This document shows positions 55,606-63,286 of a stretch of 64,000 bases of DNA, piece after piece (position 1 is the stretch's first letter; the number at the start of each line of letters is the position of its first letter). The translations under genes and the position numbers were made by a program. Below the pieces are notes generated by a model. That model did no database searches, was not told the DNA's origin, and saw only the letters and a list, made by a program, of their open reading frames with translations. Source of the stretch: Halomonas sp. 7T (GTDB taxonomy: Bacteria > Pseudomonadota > Gammaproteobacteria > Pseudomonadales > Halomonadaceae); assembly GCF_025643255.1 (NCBI RefSeq), contig NZ_CP087112.1, positions 1,984,001 to 2,048,000 of the forward strand, in the 5' to 3' direction.

Positions 55606-55776
55606 ATGGCCTCTCTTAGCCCCGATTTAGATATCGCTTTAACCCAGTTGACGGAACGACTGCTCACCCAGGATCAAACCTTTGCACAGACCTACGTCAT
55701 GGCAAAGGGCCAGTTGTATCGCACCGAACTGCGCCTATGCCCCGTTCCTCCGCATGAACTTCCCGACGATCTTTAA
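55606..55776 (+). CDS. Small island protein (56 aa), function unknown
   Basis: 56 residues, probably helical in the first half (SPDLDIALTQLTERLLTQDQ) with a proline-rich end (CPVPPHELPDDL). GTGGAG is 8-9 bases upstream of the ATG at 55606. It starts the run that continues into the ERF and YqaJ genes with a 22-base gap, so it may be part of the recombination operon. Confidence 0.6.
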   Translation: MASLSPDLDIALTQLTERLLTQDQTFAQTYVMAKGQLYRTELRLCPVPPHELPDDL

Positions 55777-55798
55777 CCCCTATTGAAGGAGCCTTGTC

Positions 55799-56554
55799 AT
55801 GGCCACCAAAACTAATGTGGTAAATCACGAGCCATCTGCATCCTCTTTACAAGCTGTTCCTGCAGCACCCACACCCCATCTTGCGGAGAGCACGGCCATT
55901 ATTCAGGTGATTGAGCGTGCTGCGCTCAACCCGGACGTCGATATCGACAAAATGGAGCGCTTGTTACAAATGCAGGAACGGGTCATGGATCGCCAGGCCA
56001 TGATGGCCTATAGCGCAGCCATGGCGGCCATGCAGACCGAACTCCCCAGCATTGAAGAACGCGGGCAAACCAATAACGGCTGTTACGCCACCTTGGAAGA
56101 TATCGTCGATACCGTACGTCCCATCATGCAGAAACACGGCTTTGCTGTGAGCTTTCGTATTCAGACGCAGGAGCGCGGTATTGAGGTGACCGGTGTGCTG
56201 ATGCATAAGGATGGTCACCGCGAAGAGACCAGTATGCTGCTGCCCGCTGATATCAGCGGTAACAAGAACGCGGTGCAAGCGTTTGGCTCATCCACCAGCT
56301 ATGGCAAGCGCTACGTACTCTGCGCCCTACTCAACATCACCACACGGGGCCAGGACGACAACGGTAAATCCAGTACCAAAGTGGGTATCAAGCTAGTTAC
56401 GCTCTTTCAGGCGGGACAGATCCAGCGGTTGATTGGCCAGTGCCCCGCCACGACCCAGGAATGGTTCAGCGGTAAGTACGGTTCAGCCGTGCAAGTGCCT
56501 CAGACTGACTTCGACAAGCTGCGCGCTTCACTTTCTAAGCGATCGGTTAAGTAA
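55799..56554 (+). CDS. ERF-family single-strand annealing protein
   Basis: 251 residues of the ERF superfamily. These phage-type recombinases anneal complementary single strands and load with a partner exonuclease. Diagnostic parts are MAAMQTELPSIEERGQTNN, YATLEDIVDTVRPIMQKHGF and AVQAFGSSTSYGKRYVLCALLNI. A Shine-Dalgarno AAGGAG lies 8 bases upstream. It is followed 33 bases later by the YqaJ exonuclease gene, making a Red-like pair. Confidence 0.9.
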   Translation: MATKTNVVNHEPSASSLQAVPAAPTPHLAESTAIIQVIERAALNPDVDIDKMERLLQMQERVMDRQAMMAYSAAMAAMQTELPSIEERGQTNNGCYATLEDIVDTVRPIMQKHGFAVSFRIQTQERGIEVTGVLMHKDGHREETSMLLPADISGNKNAVQAFGSSTSYGKRYVLCALLNITTRGQDDNGKSSTKVGIKLVTLFQAGQIQRLIGQCPATTQEWFSGKYGSAVQVPQTDFDKLRASLSKRSVK

Positions 56555-56587
56555 CCCACCAGCTACCCCTTATGACAGGAGGCTTCC

Positions 56588-57199
56588 ATGCAAGTGCTTA
56601 GTATGGAGCAAGGCACCCCAGAGTGGCTGGCGGCGCGGCTAGGTCGCGTCACCATGTCGGAGCTCAAAGCCTTGCTGGTTAAGGGTAAAGGCCCATGTGG
56701 GTTGGGTACCGGGGCGATTACCTACATGCACCAGTTAATCGGTGAGCGAATTACCGGGGAGCTGGCCGAGCCGTTTCAGGGCAACGCGCATACCCGGCGT
56801 GGGCATACGCTGGAAGGCGTAGCCCGTGCGCTCTACTGTGATACCACAGGAGAACCCAAGCCACACGAAGTAGGCATCATCCTTAATCACAATGTGGGTT
56901 ACTCCCCCGACAGCTTGGTAGGCGCTAACGGCCTGCTTGAGATCAAAACCAAGCTGCCCAAGTTCCAAATAGAAGTGCTGCTCAACGGAGAGATACCCGA
57001 TGAGCATGTGCCTCAATGCCAGGGTGGACTATGGGTCAGTGAACGAGAGTGGATCGATTTTGTGAGCTACTGGCCCGGTATGCCGCTGTTCATCAAGCGC
57101 GCCTACCGTGACGACTTCATGATTCGCATGATTGCTGAGCGAGTTGCGGCTTTTCATGAAGAGATGGAGCGGCGTATCAGCCAAGTGATGGCTGCGTGA
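56588..57199 (+). CDS. YqaJ/lambda-type exonuclease
   Basis: 203 residues of the YqaJ viral recombinase family, a PD-(D/E)xK 5'-3' exonuclease that makes 3' single strands for the annealing protein. The start QGTPEWLAARLGRVTMSEL is typical, and the nuclease core shows the aspartate in YSPDSLVG and ExK in LLEIKTKLP. CAGGAGG lies 9 bases upstream. Together with the ERF gene it should give the element its own homologous-recombination ability. Confidence 0.92.
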   Translation: MQVLSMEQGTPEWLAARLGRVTMSELKALLVKGKGPCGLGTGAITYMHQLIGERITGELAEPFQGNAHTRRGHTLEGVARALYCDTTGEPKPHEVGIILNHNVGYSPDSLVGANGLLEIKTKLPKFQIEVLLNGEIPDEHVPQCQGGLWVSEREWIDFVSYWPGMPLFIKRAYRDDFMIRMIAERVAAFHEEMERRISQVMAA

Positions 57200-57243
57200 C
57201 GGAACTCATACCTCAAAACTCAACACGCTATCTAATGACATAG

Positions 57244-57274
57244 ATGCCGGGGCCAACACCCCGGCATTTTTTTT
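57244..57274 (+). terminator. Terminator in the leader of radC
   Basis: ATGCCGGGG and CCCCGGCAT with a 5-6 nt loop are followed by eight T. The T-run ends 12 bases before the radC start codon. Confidence 0.88.
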
Positions 57275-57286
57275 CTGGAATCAACT

Positions 57287-57784
57287 ATGACGTACTCAAA
57301 ACTAAAAGCGGGCGAAGTAGCGGGTACCTACCACGTCACATCGCCCGTCACTGAAGCCGATATCATCAACATGGCCAAGCGCTTTGCGCGCCGCAAGCTG
57401 GCCAAAGGGTGCAAGATTACCCAGCCGTCGCAAGCCTTTGAGCACCTGCAATTATTGCTGCAAGACTACGAGCATGAAGTGTTCAGCGTTCTATTCTTGG
57501 ATAGCCAACATCGCGTTATCCGTTTCGAGGAGCTTTTTCGGGGCACCATCGACACCGCCAGCGTTTATCCGCGGGAAGTGCTCAAAGCCGCGCTGGCCTA
57601 CAACGCCGCTGCCGTCATTTTGGTTCATAACCATCCCAGTGGTGACCCGGAACCCAGCGATTCAGATAGGCGAATCACAGAGCGCCTGAAGGAAGCCTTG
57701 GAGCTAATGGATATCAAGGTGATTGATCACGTAGTGGTGGCGAGCGAAGGGTGCCAGTCATTTGCGGAGTTGGGGTATTTGTAG
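57287..57784 (+). CDS. radC: RadC-family JAB-domain protein
   Basis: 165 residues of the short RadC form common on mobile elements. The JAMM metal motif is HNHPSGDPEPSDSD near residues 117-130 (H-x-H-x7-S-x2-D) with the upstream glutamate in VIRFEELFRGTID. It was once thought to be a DNA-repair protein; its biochemical role is unresolved. GGAA is 7 bases upstream, behind a terminator. Confidence 0.9.
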   Translation: MTYSKLKAGEVAGTYHVTSPVTEADIINMAKRFARRKLAKGCKITQPSQAFEHLQLLLQDYEHEVFSVLFLDSQHRVIRFEELFRGTIDTASVYPREVLKAALAYNAAAVILVHNHPSGDPEPSDSDRRITERLKEALELMDIKVIDHVVVASEGCQSFAELGYL

Positions 57785-57925
57785 TGATACGGGAGGTAAA
57801 GCAAGAGCTGCCCAATGTGGTAGCTCTCAAAAAAGCTTCTTTTTTTGGCTGAAACAGATGCTATTGGTATCAAGGCTCTTGAGTATAAAGTGCGTTAATT
57901 GTTTAACGATGTATGACAGTCATGA

Positions 57926-57957
57926 AGCCCCTAGCACTCTAGAGAGCACTAGGGGCT
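57926..57957. repeat. Hairpin between radC and the metal cluster
   Basis: AGCCCCTAG and CTAGGGGCT enclose a second short CTCT/AGAG pairing. It lies 6 bases from the stop of the minus-strand anchor gene. It has no clear T-run, so it may be a weak terminator or only a 3'-end stabiliser. The other bases of 57785-57963 show nothing. Confidence 0.5.
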
Positions 57958-57963
57958 AGTCCG

Positions 57964-58779
57964 TTAAAGGGCCTTCACTAACTCGCCATAATCTCCGTCC
58001 ACGCGCAAGACAATGGTCACATCGTTGTCATTGCGGTTACGGAAGAACCAGCCATGATTGCCAGTGAAAGCGGCTTCTAGCTCCCCCTCATCCTCGGGTA
58101 CGCCACGTCCTTTCTCGTAGCTGATGGAATTTCCATTGCCATCACCGTGCGTATCAAAGTTGACAGGGCCACCTTCTGATGCCCAAGCAAAGGTAGCAAC
58201 CGCCCCTTCTTGCATGGTGAGTTTGTACTCCGTGCCTTGCCCTGGCGTCAGGGTAAAGCTCACCTCATCACGCCATGGGGACGCTTCTTCCGCTTGTGTC
58301 GCCTGGGAAGCGGCTTCCTCGGAAGCCAATGCCTCCGCTAGCGCGACGCTGGCGTCGGTCATCATCCTTTCAGATTCAGCGGGCGAAGGTGCGACTGGAT
58401 CACTCGCTGGGGCTGAATTGGCTGTTTGGGGAGCCATCTCTGCCTGTGACGTGGCGGTCTGAGAACCAGCATCGCTTGCCGTCGCAGGCTGGCTATCGCT
58501 ACTCGCCTCTTGAGGTGCAGTGGGTTGAGAAGCCTGTTGGACACTGGCTTGATCGTTGGCCTGGTCAAGCTCGGCCTCTTCGGCTAGTTGGTTCTTGATT
58601 TCACCCATCTCGGTCAGCCCCAACAAGCGGCCCGCGCCGGTGGGGTCGATGGCATACTCTGCGGGCAACACTACGGTGACCAATAGAGCAGTGGCTATTA
58701 CCGCAGCAAGCAATGTAGATCGAAGTAATTTACCCGTCGAAGGTAACTCGGCACGGGTTGGAAGATCGGTATTGTACAT
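57964..58779 (-). CDS. Transmembrane anchor protein of metal-resistance cluster
   Basis: 271 residues. A short cytoplasmic N terminus and one helix (about residues 22-40) precede a long alanine/glutamine/serine-rich linker (about 75-185) and a C-terminal beta-rich periplasmic domain with WFFRNRNDNDVTIVLRVDG. Proteins starting with this MYNTDLPTRAELP segment are usually found with HupE/UreJ genes in heavy-metal clusters. The ATG at 58779 has AGGAGAG upstream. Last gene of the three-gene minus-strand unit. Its molecular role is unknown. Confidence 0.82.
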   Translation of the reverse strand: MYNTDLPTRAELPSTGKLLRSTLLAAVIATALLVTVVLPAEYAIDPTGAGRLLGLTEMGEIKNQLAEEAELDQANDQASVQQASQPTAPQEASSDSQPATASDAGSQTATSQAEMAPQTANSAPASDPVAPSPAESERMMTDASVALAEALASEEAASQATQAEEASPWRDEVSFTLTPGQGTEYKLTMQEGAVATFAWASEGGPVNFDTHGDGNGNSISYEKGRGVPEDEGELEAAFTGNHGWFFRNRNDNDVTIVLRVDGDYGELVKAL

Positions 58780-58795
58780 TTGGGTCTCTCCTGAA

Positions 58796-59530
58796 TTAGG
58801 CGATGAAGTAGCCGGTGAGCTGATAACCGACCAGCATAAAGCCAGCACAAATCATGGCGACGTTGGCGGTATAGGCGTGGCGTAAGAAACCGGCAGTGCG
58901 TCGCCAAAATCCCATGCCAATGAGGATCGCACCCAAGGCCAATAGCTGGCCTATTTCCACCCCGACGTTGAACGCCAGCAGATTGGGAACCAGCCCATCC
59001 GAGGAGATATCGTATTCAATGATCTTGCTCGACAATCCAAAGCCATGAAACAGGCCGAAGACCAGCGTTGCCACTTTGGTATTGGGCTGAAAGCCGAACC
59101 AGCGCTGATACGCACCAATGTTATCGAGCGCTTTGTAGACAACGGAGAGCCCGATGATGGCATCGATCAGGTAGCTATTGATGCCAATATTGAAGTACAC
59201 CCCTAGCAGCATGGTCGTCGAGTGACCAATCGCAAAGAGGCTGACGTAGATAGCGATGTGCTGCATTCGATAGAGGAAAAAGATGACCCCTAGCAAAAAC
59301 AGGATGTGGTCATACCCCGTCACCATGTGCTTGGCACCGAGATAGACGAACGAGATCAGGTGAACGCCATAGATCTCCTGGATGTACCCTTTATCGCCTT
59401 CAGCAACAGCGTGGGCAAGGGCTTCACCGCTGGCTCCCAGGAGCATTACCAGCAATGTGAGAAGGGTCAGTGCGTGGCGTCGGGTTATAGCAGACAAGCC
59501 GAACGCACCCCCTATTTGGGATGGAAACAT
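58796..59530 (-). CDS. HupE/UreJ-family membrane protein
   Basis: 244 residues with a signal peptide ending in GEALA-H and about six helices. The metal motif HxxxGxDHxxF appears as HMVTGYDHILF (H68, D74, H75), and a further histidine motif is in LFGLFHGFGLSSK. HupE/UreJ proteins are nickel or cobalt permeases, often secondary importers; in this setting it may balance uptake against efflux. GGAGG is 7 bases upstream. It precedes the anchor gene by 16 bases. Confidence 0.87.
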   Translation of the reverse strand: MFPSQIGGAFGLSAITRRHALTLLTLLVMLLGASGEALAHAVAEGDKGYIQEIYGVHLISFVYLGAKHMVTGYDHILFLLGVIFFLYRMQHIAIYVSLFAIGHSTTMLLGVYFNIGINSYLIDAIIGLSVVYKALDNIGAYQRWFGFQPNTKVATLVFGLFHGFGLSSKIIEYDISSDGLVPNLLAFNVGVEIGQLLALGAILIGMGFWRRTAGFLRHAYTANVAMICAGFMLVGYQLTGYFIA

Positions 59531-59582
59531 AAAACCTCCACGGGTCTGTCATTAGGAATGGCCGTCAGGCAGACGGCCTCAG

Positions 59583-59951
59583 TCATCCAGCAATGACTGG
59601 CCGTGGAGGACGCTCAAAGCGGTAGACGCGACGCAGCGGTAGACCGCTTCGTTCACCTAGCCGCAGGGCGTTGCGGAAGTTTGGCTCAATGGTAATGCCC
59701 GACCCGAGCCGATCCGCTTTTTCGTGAAAGTGGCCGCCACTCTCATTATGGAGGTGGCGGCCGTCCTCATGCTCGTGACCATGGGTATGCCCATGGCCTT
59801 TCTGTACATTCTCGTGGAGAGACGGCTCAACGCCCATCATGCTCGCCGCCCCATGCGCACGCGCCTCGCCCACACTGGTGATTACCAGACTAGGCAGGAA
59901 CACCAACAGCAGGGTCAGATAGCCAAGGCGGTGGCGCAGCCGATTGAGCAT
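59583..59951 (-). CDS. Histidine-rich periplasmic metal-binding protein
   Basis: About 122 residues with a signal peptide ending in ARA-H. The middle (about residues 50-80) is packed with histidine: HGHTHGHEHEDGRHLHN and GGHFHEK. The C terminus is basic and proline-rich. It probably binds or buffers nickel, cobalt or zinc in the periplasm. The ATG at 59951 is preferred to 59960. It is the first gene of the minus-strand unit, divergent from the CsoR-family repressor. Confidence 0.75.
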   Translation of the reverse strand: MLNRLRHRLGYLTLLLVFLPSLVITSVGEARAHGAASMMGVEPSLHENVQKGHGHTHGHEHEDGRHLHNESGGHFHEKADRLGSGITIEPNFRNALRLGERSGLPLRRVYRFERPPRPVIAG

Positions 59952-60040
59952 GTAAAGCAACCAAGATGAATGTAAAAAAAGAAATCGATAGCCGTCTGCT
60001 TTGAACTATAACGTTGGCAGAAAACCAGCAATAGATTAAC

Positions 60041-60057
60041 ATCCCCTCCAGGGGGAT
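60041..60057. promoter_or_regulatory. Candidate operator for the CsoR/RcnR-family repressor
   Basis: ATCCCC-TCCAG-GGGGAT: a G-tract inverted repeat like those bound by CsoR, RcnR and InrS. It sits in the 130-base gap between the divergent His-rich and repressor genes, 25 bases before the repressor start. Confidence 0.6.
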
Positions 60058-60081
60058 AGGAATATAATAAGGGAAAAGAAA

Positions 60082-60357
60082 ATGACCATACACACTCACC
60101 AGTCACATCCCGATATCATCAAGCGCTTAAACCGCGCTCGGGGACACCTTTCGAGCGTGACGCAGATGATAGAGGACGGTCGCCACTGCCTGGACATTGC
60201 ACAGCAGCTCCATGCGGTTGAGAAAGCCATTCAACAGGCCAAACGTACCTTGGTTTTAGATCATATCGACCACTGCCTAGATGATGCTTTGGGCCCTCAG
60301 GGTCAAACCCAGCGGGCGCGGGCTGAAGAATTCAAGGCCATAGCCCGCTACCTGTAA
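60082..60357 (+). CDS. CsoR/RcnR-family metal-responsive repressor
   Basis: 91-residue all-helical repressor that leaves DNA when it binds its metal. Family segments are DIIKRLNRARGHLSSVTQMIEDGRHC and LVLDHIDHCLDDAL (each read within residues 11-70). Possible metal ligands are C36, H61 and C65, with H4 and H6 at the N terminus. C-H-C resembles copper-type CsoR, but the His-rich partners and the exporter point to nickel or cobalt. The gene is followed 33 bases later by the MFS exporter. Confidence 0.88.
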   Translation: MTIHTHQSHPDIIKRLNRARGHLSSVTQMIEDGRHCLDIAQQLHAVEKAIQQAKRTLVLDHIDHCLDDALGPQGQTQRARAEEFKAIARYL

Positions 60358-60390
60358 ACGCATCTAAGCCCCTCACTTGAGGAACGCTCA

Positions 60391-61761
60391 ATGCTTGATG
60401 TACTTGCCCATCGCGTCTATTGCCATCTCTTTTTCGCTCAAGTCATTGCACTGATTGGTACCGGTCTGACCACGGTTGCTCTGGCATTACTGGCTCATCA
60501 CCTTGCTGAGGGTCAGGCGGGGGTCGTGCTCGGCACCGCGCTGGCGATCAAGATGGTCGCTTACGTGGGCATTGCCCCACTGGTCGGCGCCTATGCCTCA
60601 CGCCTGCCTCGGCGCACCTTGTTGGTTAGCCTGGACGTGCTGCGTGCGGCCGTGGTCTGCACGCTGCCGTTTGTTACCGAGGTGTGGCAGATCTATGTGC
60701 TGATCTTTCTGCTCAATGCTTGTTCAGCAGGCTTTACACCCGTTTTCCAGGCGACGATCCCTGACATTCTCGAAGACGAAGAGCAATACACGCGAGCATT
60801 ATCCCTGTCGCGCCTCGCCTATGACTTAGAAAACCTTCTTAGCCCGATGGCGGCGGCGGCATTGCTGATGGTGATGGGTTTTGATGTCCTGTTCGTACTC
60901 AACGCATTGGCCTTCTTTATTTCTGCCGCCCTGGTGATATCGGTGACCCTGCCTGCGCCTCTTGCCCTAGAGGATGTTCCCGGCGTTTGGCGTCGCGTTA
61001 CCCATGGCACGCGAATTTACCTAAAGACGCCCCGGCTGCGCGGGCTGCTGGCGTTGAGCCTGGCGGTATCAGCCGCCGGGGCCATGCAGATCGTCAACAC
61101 GGTAGTGCTCGTGCGCTCGGTGTTGGGTTTGGGCGAGAAAGAGGTAGCCCTGGCCTTTGCCGCCGCAGGCGGGGGCTCCATGCTAGTGGCCTTACTGTTG
61201 CCCAAGGTGCTGGATCGGGTGTCCGAACGGCCGGTCATGCTGCTGGGTGGCGTTATGATGGCTCTCAGCCTCTACCTGGGCTGGCTAGGCCCATCGTTTG
61301 CGGGGCTTGTCGGGCTATGGTTACTGCTGGGCGCAGGGGCCTCATTGGTCATGACCCCCACCGGGCGCCTGCTCAAGCGCTCATGCCAGCCCGAGGATCG
61401 TCCAGCGCTGTTTGCTGCCCAGTTTTCGTTGTCACACAGCTGTTGGCTGGTCACCTATCCGCTGGCAGGCTGGCTGGGGGTGAACCTTGGGCTGAAGGGG
61501 ACGTTTGCTTTGCTGGGAACGGTGGCCCTGGCGGCAACGGCGCTCACAGCTCTTATCTGGCATAGACGTGACCCGATGATTGTTGAGCACGAGCACATCC
61601 CCATAAGCCATACCCACCGGCACTACCACGATGAACATCATCAGCACGAGCATGAAGGGTGGGAGGGGCCGGAACCTCATCGCCATTTCCACCATCATTC
61701 CCCAGGCTCGCATCGACATGTATTTGTCATTGATAACCACCATACGCGATGGCCATCATGA
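60391..61761 (+). CDS. NreB-like MFS exporter with His-rich tail (nickel/cobalt)
   Basis: 456 residues with about 12 helices of the major-facilitator fold. The last 55 or so residues form a cytoplasmic histidine-rich tail (HTHRHYHDEHHQHEHEG, then HRHFHHHSPGSHRH). This layout is that of NreB/NrsD-type nickel exporters. GAGGA is 9 bases upstream. Together with the upstream repressor it should give inducible metal resistance. Cobalt or zinc instead of nickel cannot be excluded. The following 61762-61828 shows nothing notable. Confidence 0.82.
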   Translation: MLDVLAHRVYCHLFFAQVIALIGTGLTTVALALLAHHLAEGQAGVVLGTALAIKMVAYVGIAPLVGAYASRLPRRTLLVSLDVLRAAVVCTLPFVTEVWQIYVLIFLLNACSAGFTPVFQATIPDILEDEEQYTRALSLSRLAYDLENLLSPMAAAALLMVMGFDVLFVLNALAFFISAALVISVTLPAPLALEDVPGVWRRVTHGTRIYLKTPRLRGLLALSLAVSAAGAMQIVNTVVLVRSVLGLGEKEVALAFAAAGGGSMLVALLLPKVLDRVSERPVMLLGGVMMALSLYLGWLGPSFAGLVGLWLLLGAGASLVMTPTGRLLKRSCQPEDRPALFAAQFSLSHSCWLVTYPLAGWLGVNLGLKGTFALLGTVALAATALTALIWHRRDPMIVEHEHIPISHTHRHYHDEHHQHEHEGWEGPEPHRHFHHHSPGSHRHVFVIDNHHTRWPS

Positions 61762-61828
61762 TCTGATAAAGCTGGCGGAGGGATATTGCCCTCAAGTGGG
61801 CTCTAGCAAGCTTGACAGTGTGAGGTAA

Positions 61829-63205
61829 TTAGAAGCTAACCAGGGAGGCTAGAACGCCGAGTAACGCACAGCCAAACAGCACCTTGAGCATGCCAACCTT
61901 GAAATGAAAAATCGCGATCATGGCGCCTGCCGCCAGTAACAACGCCAGTAAATCGAGGGACGCTAAGTTCGGCGCTAAAAGTCGCGCTCCCATCACGTGC
62001 CTTTCGCCTACGTCAGCGAAGATAACGTGAAGTCCAAACCAAATGGCTAAGTTGAGGATAACCCCGACGACCGCAGCGGTAATGGCGGACAGCGCCGCGC
62101 TGAGGGCGCGGTTGTCACGTAAACGCTCCACATAGGGAGCCCCTAAAAATATCCAAAGAAAACAAGGTACGAACGTTACCCACGTGGTCAGCAATGCGGC
62201 GAGCGTTGCGGCCAACATAGGATCAAGGCCTGTGGCCTCACGATAAGCGCCCATAAACCCAACAAACTGCACGACTTGAATTAACGGGCCCGGTGTCGTC
62301 TCCGCCATGCCCAGGCCATCCAGCATCTCGCCCGGTGCCAACCATCCATAATTTTGCACCGCCTCTTGAGTGACGTAACCCAGCACCGCATAGGCACCGC
62401 CAAAGGTCACCACCGCCATCTTACTGAAGAAGAAAGCAATCTGACTGAACACATTCTCGCTGCCGAATAGGGCCAATAGCAGCACTACCGGTGTTAGCCA
62501 CAATAGGAGTAACGTGCCTGACATACGTAGCGACCACTGGCGATTGGGGCGTGCATGGGCAGGCAGCCCTTCGCCCAGTAGGGAGTCTCGGTCGCTAAGC
62601 ACTGACTCGTCGGCATTTCCATGGCCACCTCCTACCTGAAAGGCCGTCATGCCACGTTTCCCTCCCCAATACCCCAGAAGGGCCGCGCCTAGAATAATCA
62701 GCGGAAACGCTACCTCAAAAAAGAAGATGGCGACAAACGCGGCAGCGGCGATGCCAAGCATTATCTGATTTTTCAGTGCCCTTTTACCTATACGGACGAC
62801 AGCGTTAAGCACCACGGCTAGAACCGCCGCTTTTAGGCCAAAGAAGAGCCCTTCAACGGCTCCCACATTGCCCAAGGCGGCATACAGGTAGCTCAGGGCC
62901 AGAATGGCGATGAAACCAGGTAGCACAAAGAGGCTGCCCGCGACCAAGCCACCTTTGGTACGATGCATCAGCCAACCGATATAGATAGCCAACTGTTGCG
63001 CTTCTGGCCCCGGCAGCATCATGCAGTAGTTAAGCGCGTGCAGAAAACGGCGCTCGCCAATCCATTTTTTTTCTTCAACGAGTATGCGATGCATCACCGC
63101 TATCTGACCGGCGGGGCCGCCGAAGCTTAATAGTGCGATTCGTAACCAGACCCTAACGGCCTCACGGAACGGTACTTGATGGGGCGACTCAATGATGGGC
63201 GGCAT
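61829..63205 (-). CDS. chrA: Chromate transporter ChrA (two-domain form)
   Basis: Chromate ion efflux protein, 458 residues, with two homologous CHR domains and about 10-12 helices. N-terminal domain: LLSFGGPAGQIAVMHRILVEEKKW and MLPGPEAQQLA. C-terminal domain: VTFGGAYAVLGYVTQEAV and MAETTPGPLIQVVQFVGF (each read as separate motifs). The ATG at 63205 is chosen because it begins the family-like N terminus; the frame extends to 63307 across the divergent promoter region. Divergent from chrB. Confidence 0.93.
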   Translation of the reverse strand: MPPIIESPHQVPFREAVRVWLRIALLSFGGPAGQIAVMHRILVEEKKWIGERRFLHALNYCMMLPGPEAQQLAIYIGWLMHRTKGGLVAGSLFVLPGFIAILALSYLYAALGNVGAVEGLFFGLKAAVLAVVLNAVVRIGKRALKNQIMLGIAAAAFVAIFFFEVAFPLIILGAALLGYWGGKRGMTAFQVGGGHGNADESVLSDRDSLLGEGLPAHARPNRQWSLRMSGTLLLLWLTPVVLLLALFGSENVFSQIAFFFSKMAVVTFGGAYAVLGYVTQEAVQNYGWLAPGEMLDGLGMAETTPGPLIQVVQFVGFMGAYREATGLDPMLAATLAALLTTWVTFVPCFLWIFLGAPYVERLRDNRALSAALSAITAAVVGVILNLAIWFGLHVIFADVGERHVMGARLLAPNLASLDLLALLLAAGAMIAIFHFKVGMLKVLFGCALLGVLASLVSF

Positions 63206-63245
63206 GGCACACTCTTTAACGATGTCAGGGGTGTTATTTTGTAGA

Positions 63246-63269
63246 ATGTATAACAATGGGGTTATACAT
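63246..63269. promoter_or_regulatory. Inverted repeat in the chrA/chrB promoter gap
   Basis: ATGTATAAC and GTTATACAT form a perfect 9-bp inverted repeat with a 6-base spacer, in the 81 bases between the two divergent start codons. It overlaps TATAAC, a possible -10 element, on both strands. It is a good candidate for ChrB binding. Confidence 0.6.
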
Positions 63270-63286
63270 ACAACGAAAGAGGCGGT

